A stretch of 31,081 nt of DNA from a virus: positions 1 through 31,081 of IMG/VR virus record IMGVR_UViG_3300035703_000319, one strand, 5' to 3'. Under the pieces are notes generated by a model. That model was not told the DNA's origin. It worked only from the letters and a program-made list of their open reading frames with translations, and ran no database searches. This document shows positions 1 through 4,956 of this stretch, piece by piece. Positions within the stretch are counted from its first letter, which is position 1. Every line of letters begins with the position of its first letter. A program made the position numbers and the translations under genes.

Positions 1-483
1 GACTGGAAAGCACTCTGCCGTGAATTAGTCACTGCTGTCGAATCAAACTGCAAGGAGCACATCATCAGCCACGATCTGAACTGCGCCTACATGAAGGCAG
101 ATGCCGCCCTGGCCCAGCCCGAGCCGCAGGGGCCCACGGATGAGGAGCTAGGTAAGTTGCTCTACTACGAGTTCACAACTAGCACGGGGCATGGAGAGCG
201 TGTTGATGCAATGGGGTTTGCCCGCGCCGTCCTTGCCCGATGGGGCCGCCCCGCCATCGAGCCGATGCCGTTGAGCGAGCGGCTGCCGGGGCCGGATGAT
301 TGTGGTGCGGAGGGGGAATGCTGGTGGTGGCACCCAGATCACAAAGAAGACGAGTTCACCGAGGGCTGGATGTCGCTCGATCCCAAGTGGGCGGATGGCC
401 ACCACGATGCCGACGATTCCCCGGTCTACACCCACTGGCTCCCCCACCACGCGCTGCCGGTGCCGCAGCAGGAGGTGCAGTGA
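1..483 (+). CDS. hypothetical protein, 5' end outside window (DUF551-like C-terminus)
   Basis: The frame is open from base 1, so the gene starts upstream and the ATG at 91 is probably internal. The visible 160 residues begin DWKALCREL and continue through LAQPEPQGPTDEELGKLL, a low-complexity Pro/Glu linker of a kind I associate with small picocyanobacterial and cyanophage proteins. The C-terminal part is rich in Trp, His and Asp (GECWWWHP, then THWLPHHALPVPQ), reminiscent of the short DUF551-type domain whose function is unknown. The stop TGA at 481-483 shares one base with the ATG of the next gene, so the two are probably translationally coupled. No catalytic motif is recognised. The coding call is firm; the family call is weak. 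Confidence 0.75.
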   Translation, partial: DWKALCRELVTAVESNCKEHIISHDLNCAYMKADAALAQPEPQGPTDEELGKLLYYEFTTSTGHGERVDAMGFARAVLARWGRPAIEPMPLSERLPGPDDCGAEGECWWWHPDHKEDEFTEGWMSLDPKWADGHHDADDSPVYTHWLPHHALPVPQQEVQ

Positions 484-716
484 TGGCTGAACTCTCCCCC
501 TCCGCTCAAGCGGTTTGGCAGCAATACTGCGGCATTGTTGAAGGCCATGGACCAGCGCGCTTAGGTGTTGCCGCTGCCTTGCGAGCTGCTGCAGATCAAG
601 TGGTGCCGGATGAGCCGCTTTACGGGGGTGATCAGCGCTGGATGTTTGAGCGCGATGCCCGTCAGGCTTGTCGCAAGAAACTCCTCGCAATCGCTGATGA
701 GCTTGAAGCCCAGTAG
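483..716 (+). CDS. small hypothetical protein (77 aa)
   Basis: I chose the ATG at 483 because it overlaps the stop of the preceding gene by one base (TGATG), the usual coupled arrangement; a longer version in the same frame would lie inside that gene. The product begins MAELSPSAQAVWQQYCG and contains RLGVAAALRAAADQVVP, then ends in a helical, charged stretch (KKLLAIADELEAQ). It looks like an all-helical soluble protein of about 8 kDa. Similar small proteins with an AAALRAAADQV core occur, as I recall, in Synechococcus-type genomes and phages, without known function. There is no signal peptide or membrane segment. Confidence 0.7.
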   Translation: MAELSPSAQAVWQQYCGIVEGHGPARLGVAAALRAAADQVVPDEPLYGGDQRWMFERDARQACRKKLLAIADELEAQ

Positions 717-740
717 TCAAGCCCACTATCCACTCAACCA

Positions 741-1271
741 ATGACCATCCTCTGCGACTACGAGATCAAAGCGCTGTGCACCGACGGCATGGTGCCAAAC
801 TACGACGAGGCATTGATTAATCCCGCCAGCCTTGACCTACGGCTTGGCGACACGATCATGATCGAATCTGCCGAAAACCTAAACATGCGGCCGCTCAGCA
901 TTGCGGGACGCACGGCAGAAAATCCTTACGAGCTGAAGCCAGGGCAATTCATCCTTGCGCAGACGGTTGAAGTGTTCCACATGCCAGAAAACATTGCCGG
1001 CCTGTTCTTCCTTAAGTCAAGCCGCGCGCGGGAAGGCTACGAAAATCTGCACGCCGGTTACGCAGATCCTGGATGGCATGGCAGCGTGCTGACCTTGGAA
1101 CTGAAGAACTCACGTCAGATCTTGCCGCTGCCGCTTTGGCCTGGCTTAAAGATCGGGCAGATGGTGTTCTTCCGCATGAGCCAGCAGCCGGTGACTAGCT
1201 ACAGCGTCACAGGCCATTACAACTCAGATCTCACGACGACGGCCTCGAAGCAGTTCCTCAGCGGCATCTAG
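741..1271 (+). CDS. dcd: dCTP deaminase / dUTPase-family protein
   Basis: The 176-residue protein has the landmarks of the dCTP deaminase branch of the trimeric dUTPase fold: INPASLDLRLG at 26-36, KSSRAREG at 92-99 (S93 and R97 in the place of the catalytic Ser and Arg of E. coli Dcd), HAGYADPGWHG at 104-114, and LTLELKN with the likely general-base Glu at E120. A PGLKIGQMVFF segment follows at 134-144. These enzymes convert dCTP to dUTP, feeding dTTP synthesis; a bifunctional deaminase/dUTPase cannot be excluded. The spacing from D109 to E120 is one residue longer than I recall in E. coli Dcd. It sits 24 bases after the previous gene, with no clear Shine-Dalgarno, and is followed by a terminator-like hairpin. 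Confidence 0.85.
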   Translation: MTILCDYEIKALCTDGMVPNYDEALINPASLDLRLGDTIMIESAENLNMRPLSIAGRTAENPYELKPGQFILAQTVEVFHMPENIAGLFFLKSSRAREGYENLHAGYADPGWHGSVLTLELKNSRQILPLPLWPGLKIGQMVFFRMSQQPVTSYSVTGHYNSDLTTTASKQFLSGI

Positions 1272-1460
1272 GTGCCACTGCTCTAGACCAGTCCGCAACG
1301 CTGCCGACGCCTCTTGCGCAAGCCAGTGGATTTGAGACCGCTGGCTTGCTTCTTGCTCGGCTATCAACAGCGCATATTCCAGCAGTCCTGCCCAATCTGC
1401 TGCAGCATGTAACGCACGCAGCTGCGCAGCATTGGCAGCGCCGTGGAATTGTGCTTCCAT
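1224..1460 (-). CDS. possible antisense small hypothetical protein (78 aa)
   Basis: This leftward ORF fills the gap between dcd and the sigma gene and runs 48 bases into the 3' end of dcd. From the ATG at 1460 the product is MEAQFHGAANAAQLRALH, then ADWAGLLEYALLIAEQEASQ. It is an Ala/Leu/Glu-rich helical protein with a composition like other small proteins in this window; an upstream start at 1484 would overlap the sigma start. Against it: it is the only leftward gene in the rightward block, has no clear Shine-Dalgarno, and contains a near-perfect inverted repeat that makes better sense as a dcd terminator. No family is recognised. It may be a real convergent gene or an open frame by chance. 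Confidence 0.4.
   Translation of the reverse strand: MEAQFHGAANAAQLRALHAAADWAGLLEYALLIAEQEASQRSQIHWLAQEASAALRTGLEQWHLDAAEELLRGRRREI
1318..1349 (+). terminator. terminator-like hairpin downstream of dcd
   Basis: GCAAGCCAG (1318-1326) is perfectly complementary to CTGGCTTGC (1341-1349). The stem extends inward by TGG/CCG with one wobble pair, leaving an 8-base loop. It starts 46 bases after the dcd stop and is followed on the plus strand by TTCTTGCT, a moderately T-rich tail. A 12-pair stem is unlikely by chance in so short a gap. I read it as a rightward terminator separating dcd from the sigma factor gene; the imperfect T tract lowers confidence. It lies inside the antisense ORF at 1224-1460. 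Confidence 0.5.
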
Positions 1461-1482
1461 TGTATGCACTAACGGATTTCCC

Positions 1483-2409
1483 ATGTCTGACGCTATTGGC
1501 GACTACTTGAACAGTATCGCGCGGTATCCACTTTTAACACCGCAACAAGAGATACAACTTGGCCGCCGTGTCGCAAAGTGGAGAGAATTAAAGGATCTTG
1601 AAAGACCTTTAACAACACAAGAACGCCGCGAACTGCGCAGCGGCGAACGCGCGCGGCAAAAGTTCATGCAATCCAACCTGCAGCTTGTAGTGCATGTTGC
1701 ACGCAAGTACAGCAGGCGCAACACACAAACGCTTGACATGCTGGATCTGATCCAGGAGGGGAACATCGGCCTTGCGCGCGCAGTTGAGTTGTTTGACTAC
1801 ACTCGCGGGTATAAATTCAGCACCTACGCCTACTGGTGGATCCGCCAATCCATCGGGCGTGCATTGATTCAATACGATCCAATCATCAGGCTGCCGCTTG
1901 GTGTGCATGAAATGCTGATCAAGCTCAACAAGACAGCGCAGGCATTTGCGCAAGAGCATGGACGCACAGCGACCATGGCGGAGCTTGCTGCAGTGCTTGA
2001 TGTGACCCCTAAGGTGATATCTGACACATTGCAACAGTCGTATCGGGTCACAAGCCTTGATAAGCCTGCGCAGGATGAATCATCTAACATTCTTGACATC
2101 ATTGCCGATAAAAGACAATACGACGTTGAATACGATTGGCAGCTTGAAACCGTGCGTGATTATTGCGATGAGCATTTAGATGATCGCACACGTGAAATCA
2201 TCTATGCACGCAACAGTCGCAATCCAGTGCCGTGGAATGACCTAGAAAAGCGCATGGGCCTATCACGTGCGCGCATGTGCGAAATACAAAGGCGCGGCAT
2301 TAGCCGCCTTCGTATGCTGATAGGCAACCCGCTGGCAGGCACCCCACTTGGAGCCAACAATACAGAAAGTAGGGAACGTTTGGAGGATATGCCTAGCGGG
2401 AATGTGTAA
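1483..2409 (+). CDS. RpoD-like (group 2 type) RNA polymerase sigma factor
   Basis: The 308-residue protein starts at the ATG at 1483 (MSDAIGDYLNSIARYPLL), which gives the typical sigma-70 region 1.2; an upstream in-frame start at 1432 would add a non-homologous leader. Region 2 is well kept: NLQLVVHVARKYSRR (65-79), DLIQEGNIGLARAVELFDY (88-106), and YKFSTYAYWWIRQSIGRAL (110-128) for -10 melting and recognition. Region 3 follows (about 145-185). Region 4 (about 228-283) is diverged, although SRARMCEIQRRGISRLR resembles its helix-turn-helix. In region 2.4 the Thr that contacts the -12 base in E. coli sigma-70 (T440) is Gly here (G125), while the neighbouring Gln is kept (Q122). It probably redirects host RNA polymerase to phage promoters. 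It is an uncommon cargo for a siphovirus-like phage. Confidence 0.9.
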   Translation: MSDAIGDYLNSIARYPLLTPQQEIQLGRRVAKWRELKDLERPLTTQERRELRSGERARQKFMQSNLQLVVHVARKYSRRNTQTLDMLDLIQEGNIGLARAVELFDYTRGYKFSTYAYWWIRQSIGRALIQYDPIIRLPLGVHEMLIKLNKTAQAFAQEHGRTATMAELAAVLDVTPKVISDTLQQSYRVTSLDKPAQDESSNILDIIADKRQYDVEYDWQLETVRDYCDEHLDDRTREIIYARNSRNPVPWNDLEKRMGLSRARMCEIQRRGISRLRMLIGNPLAGTPLGANNTESRERLEDMPSGNV

Positions 2410-2432
2410 AGATCACCAGCAAGAATGGCAGG

Positions 2433-2750
2433 CTAGGGTGTTCTATCATCAGATGCTTGAATCCAATGCAGCACAGCAAGCTCACGATCTAGCAGATAGG
2501 AATCCTGCTGATTGAACCACTGCTGCCATTCTTCGCTGCCCTTCTTTCGATTGCATGGCCTGCAAGCTGGCACAAGGTTAGTCGTCACAGTGGCGCCGCC
2601 TTTATGGCGCGGCTTGACATGATCTAACGTGTCAGCTGCATCTCCGCAGTAAGCGCATTGATGCTGCCATGCCTCAAAGATCTGCTGCCTGAATTTATGT
2701 TTTGCACTGCGTTTCGGGATGAGGTTTGCGCCATCGATGCAGTGATCCAC
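2433..2750 (-). CDS. HNH endonuclease
   Basis: The 105-residue protein begins with GTG at 2750, nine bases after the endolysin stop. It carries a compact HNH fold: zinc-binding CAYCG (C32, C35), then LDHVKPRHKGG with the D43-H44 metal/catalytic pair, N58 in TTNLVPAC, and the second zinc pair C63 and C66 in ACRPCNRKKG. Proteins of this size and design act as phage HNH nucleases, either near packaging genes, where they can assist terminase, or as free-standing homing enzymes. Here it ends the leftward late cluster, far from the terminase, so a mobile or homing-type nuclease or a host-DNA nuclease is as likely as a packaging role. Its 3' end lies 23 bases from the convergent sigma gene. Confidence 0.85.
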   Translation of the reverse strand: MDHCIDGANLIPKRSAKHKFRQQIFEAWQHQCAYCGDAADTLDHVKPRHKGGATVTTNLVPACRPCNRKKGSEEWQQWFNQQDSYLLDRELAVLHWIQASDDRTP

Positions 2751-2759
2751 GCAACAGGT

Positions 2760-3818
2760 TCAATAATCCCATCGTACCTTTGGCCTGCCACGACGCATTC
2801 CTAGATGCACAAATCCTTTAGGTGCGCCGTAACCGAGTGAATACGGCCAGTTAGCGTCACACCACTCTTGCACATGGCTAATGTTGACCTCACGAATGTA
2901 GAAATCAACTGCACCAACGTCAGGTGCATCGTATAGGTGCTCGCTGCCACTGGAGCCGCCTACCGCTGCATTGATGGCACGCGGGCGGTATCCACTGGTG
3001 ATGACTACAGGCTTGCCGCCAAACTTGACGCGTGCACGCTCAAGGAATGCTGCTAGCTCTGCTGCTGTGTCGAGCTGATATTGATGATCAAAGCGCCGTG
3101 CCTCTTGAAACAACGCAAACTCACCAATTTGCACATGCGGCGTGATGCGAGCAGTAAACGCACTATTGGGCGACAGTTTGGCGGGATCCTGCTGCTGCTC
3201 ACCAGTCCACAGCCGACCTTCTGCGCGGCGGCGGCGCAGTAATCCTGCCTCTACGGCACTATCTGGGTTGCGGTACAACTCCATTACTGCTGGCACTGCG
3301 GCCCAATCCTTGCCGGCAAGGCATTTGCTGATGCTTTCAAATCCAGTGCTGTTGTAAAAGCCAGCGCCGAGGTTGTAGGCGAAGGAGATCAACGCGCATT
3401 GATTGTTGCCAGTCATCTCATTCCAAAACGGCACACTATTGCGCAGTTTTGCGGCGATGCGCTCAACCTCAAGCGCCAGCAACTGATCAGCGTCGATCAC
3501 AGTGATCTTGTCACCGCGCTGCACTTTGCGGCCATCTGAGTAGCGCGTGGTGCCATAGCCGATGGTTGCCACATCCCATCCGTGCAGCGGATCGGGATAA
3601 GCGCTGAGATGCACGCCTTCAAACTCTTTAATGAGTTTTATGGCTGGCTCATAACTGTGCAACTTGCCGCCAGCCTGCCAAGTTTTATACCACGGCTGAT
3701 CCTTGCTAAAGACTTGCGGCGCAACCTTTATCAGTTCAGCTTCTAATTCAGAGATGGCAGCCATTTGATGTGGCGTGCCGTGCTTGTAATACTTAAACAG
3801 ATCGGTCAGTTTGATCAT
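2760..3818 (-). CDS. two-domain endolysin: GH24 lysozyme plus M15-type peptidase
   Basis: The 352-residue protein joins two peptidoglycan hydrolases. Residues about 55-205 are a T4-type lysozyme: E67, D76 and T85 (in FEG...YPD...ATIGYG) have the same spacing as the E11-D20-T26 triad of T4 lysozyme. Residues about 225-352 are a zinc M15 (VanY/D-Ala-D-Ala peptidase-like) domain: ITSGYRP (273-279), H294 in SEHLYD, D305 in GAVDF and H338 in FVHLG are the expected fold landmarks and ligands. It would cut both glycan and peptide bonds. There is no signal peptide or membrane segment, so release should depend on a holin. Its start overlaps the preceding membrane-protein gene by four bases (ATGA), forming a lysis cassette. 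Confidence 0.9.
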   Translation of the reverse strand: MIKLTDLFKYYKHGTPHQMAAISELEAELIKVAPQVFSKDQPWYKTWQAGGKLHSYEPAIKLIKEFEGVHLSAYPDPLHGWDVATIGYGTTRYSDGRKVQRGDKITVIDADQLLALEVERIAAKLRNSVPFWNEMTGNNQCALISFAYNLGAGFYNSTGFESISKCLAGKDWAAVPAVMELYRNPDSAVEAGLLRRRRAEGRLWTGEQQQDPAKLSPNSAFTARITPHVQIGEFALFQEARRFDHQYQLDTAAELAAFLERARVKFGGKPVVITSGYRPRAINAAVGGSSGSEHLYDAPDVGAVDFYIREVNISHVQEWCDANWPYSLGYGAPKGFVHLGMRRGRPKVRWDY

Positions 3819-4000
3819 CGCTTAACCAATGGAGTGACAACACCAGCAAGCACTTCAATAGCCCTATAAAGTTTGACCGCAAGTTTGGCGGTTTTTCTTA
3901 GTGCTTTGTTGTCTTTAGGGGTAGGGGTCAGGTTAACTACAATCAAAGCGACGCCATGAATGGCAACCGCCAAGGCAATGTAATCAGCAAGGCGATCCAT
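3815..4000 (-). CDS. small membrane protein, holin-like candidate
   Basis: The 61-residue protein has one hydrophobic segment near its N-terminus (YIALAVAIHGVALIVVNL, about 7-24), followed by TPTPKDNKALRK and a basic, helical tail that ends in KR. Its stop overlaps the endolysin start by four bases, and it follows another membrane protein by two bases. Size, membrane segment and position suggest a holin or a spanin-like accessory, but it matches no holin class I can name with certainty. I recall similar short proteins with VNLTPTP in cyanophages, of unproven function. Confidence 0.7.
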   Translation of the reverse strand: MDRLADYIALAVAIHGVALIVVNLTPTPKDNKALRKTAKLAVKLYRAIEVLAGVVTPLVKR

Positions 4001-4002
4001 AG

Positions 4003-4254
4003 TTAGCGAGCCCGCGGCTGTGCCTCTAGCTTAGATACTCTTTGCTCAACCCCATTCAGGCGCGTAAAAGTCTCCTTGCGGTCTTCTTTGATATCAGTGT
4101 GCAGCACTTCTAGCTGAGTAGCAATGTGCTCCACAGCACTGGTCAATCGGATAACAGCATCACGCGCTTCATCGCTACGGCGACTAAAACCCATTGCGCC
4201 CATTGCGGCAACGGAGATCGACGCCCCGGCAACAGCAGCGATCAGTTCGATCAT
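4003..4254 (-). CDS. membrane-anchored coiled-coil protein of the lysis cassette
   Basis: The 83-residue product begins with a small-residue-rich hydrophobic stretch (MIELIAAVAGASISVAAMGAMGF), suggesting a membrane helix with a glycine/alanine packing face. Residues 27-78 form a charged, heptad-like helix (VIRLTSAVEHIATQLEVL, later RLNGVEQRVSKLEAQ), a likely coiled coil. This layout resembles XhlA-type hemolysin/holin partners and inner-membrane spanin subunits. It is the first gene of the cassette after the structured gap at 4255-4426, and a small hairpin (4261-4281) sits just upstream of its ATG, where it could limit translation and so time lysis. The start has no obvious Shine-Dalgarno. 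Confidence 0.7.
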   Translation of the reverse strand: MIELIAAVAGASISVAAMGAMGFSRRSDEARDAVIRLTSAVEHIATQLEVLHTDIKEDRKETFTRLNGVEQRVSKLEAQPRAR

Positions 4255-4426
4255 GCCAATAGCTTAGCCGCCCACTAAGCTTGATATCTAAACCCTTTTG
4301 AGGCGTTTAGGCGATCCGCAGTGGCAGGCTGCGGTGAGGCCGGCACCGCGTGAGGACCGGCCACCTGCCACCCTATTCAATCATCCTCCCTTGGGTTGAT
4401 TGCCAACAGGCTATAGCCCATTAGGA
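4255..4426. other. highly structured intergenic region between fibre and lysis genes
   Basis: This 172-base gap holds no gene but carries a chain of inverted repeats: AGCTTAG/CTAAGCT at 4261-4267 and 4275-4281; CTAAAC/GTTTAG at 4288-4293 and 4305-4310, with an inner CCT/AGG; the compound element at 4321-4371; CAATCA/TGATTG at 4378-4383 and 4397-4402; and the 10-base palindrome GGCTATAGCC at 4409-4418. None is followed by a convincing T run in either direction, so a simple intrinsic terminator is not the obvious reading. Candidates are an mRNA processing or stability element, a lysis-timing control, a small RNA, or a DNA-level site. Confidence 0.75.
4321..4371. ncRNA. candidate structured RNA: closing stem around a possible H-type pseudoknot
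   Basis: Three perfect complementary pairs use 40 of 51 bases: GTGGCAGG (4321-4328) with CCTGCCAC (4364-4371); GCGGTG (4331-4336) with CACCGC (4344-4349); and GGCCGG (4338-4343) with CCGGCC (4357-4362). The last two interleave, so together they would form a pseudoknot, or they could be two alternative hairpins. Read on the plus strand the linkers are A (one base) and GTGAGGA (seven bases), which suits classical H-type geometry. Read on the minus strand, the sense of the neighbouring genes, the last linker is only one base and the knot would be strained. Whether it acts as RNA, and on which strand, is unknown. Confidence 0.55.
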
Positions 4427-4948
4427 CTAAGAAGCTGAGGCCGATGACGGCTGCGGTGGCCATTGGACGTTCCAGGGGAAACCAGGTTGATCTGGCACCA
4501 TACGCAGATTTTCGCGGTAAAACGCCCAAGCCGCTTTGGCTTCTGGATTTAGCGGTGAATCAACCAACTGCGTCCAGTCGCACTCAGCCAGCTTGCGGTT
4601 GCGCTCGTCACGCACCGCTTTGGCTTGCTCAGCATCCTTGGTAAAGCAGTAAGCCTCGTACTGCTCAGCAGCGGTGTGCACCACGCCTTGATCGTCGGTG
4701 TAGTCCTGGAAGACGGGACCGGCGATGTAGTGGGTGAACCACTGCCCGTTGATCTCGACCACGCCATCGCGTTGGCTGTACTGATACGGCGGGATGGTGG
4801 TTGCCTGCGGACCTTCGAGCACCGGGTCATACCCAAAGCTGTCGATGATCTCAGGCGTGAGCACCTGCGGAAACGAGGTGTTGGGGTTGTCGGCGCGAAG
4901 CTGCTGATCAGTGATGACAGCGCTGGTGGTGCGGTTGCGGAGTTCCAT
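4427..4948 (-). CDS. tail fibre assembly chaperone-like protein
   Basis: The 173-residue protein directly follows the fibre gene (eight bases apart). Its C-terminal third has the pattern of the phage tail assembly chaperone family (Phage_tail_APC type): RDERNRKLAECDWTQLVD, then SPLNPEAKAAWAFYRENLR and a Pro/Trp-rich end with PGFPWNVQWPP. Such proteins help fold or trimerise fibres and are usually encoded next to them. The N-terminal part (about 1-100) looks like a separate, possibly beta-rich domain (GVVEINGQWFTHYIAGPVF). The start ATG at 4948 gives MELRNRTTSAV. The context supports assembly of the adjacent fibre, although some homologues may be virion components. Confidence 0.75.
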   Translation of the reverse strand: MELRNRTTSAVITDQQLRADNPNTSFPQVLTPEIIDSFGYDPVLEGPQATTIPPYQYSQRDGVVEINGQWFTHYIAGPVFQDYTDDQGVVHTAAEQYEAYCFTKDAEQAKAVRDERNRKLAECDWTQLVDSPLNPEAKAAWAFYRENLRMVPDQPGFPWNVQWPPQPSSASAS

Positions 4949-4956
4949 GGCTGGCC

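Noticed and set aside
148-741. Long leftward open frame (197 residues) opposite the first two genes
   Set aside because: Arg/His/Gln-rich shadow of two well-formed rightward genes with coupled stop/start; no protein-like pattern.
1432-1482. Upstream start for the sigma factor
   Set aside because: Adds a 17-residue leader unlike sigma region 1; the ATG at 1483 gives the standard start of region 1.2.
4321-4371. HDV-like, twister or other self-cleaving ribozyme
   Set aside because: The order of stems does not give the nested double pseudoknot of HDV-like ribozymes, and no conserved core of other classes was recognised.
4409-4426. TAAT...CTATAG pattern on the minus strand resembling a T7-type promoter
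   Set aside because: Spacing is far too short (3 bases between blocks) and no T7-like RNA polymerase gene is visible; CTATAG is explained by the palindrome GGCTATAGCC.
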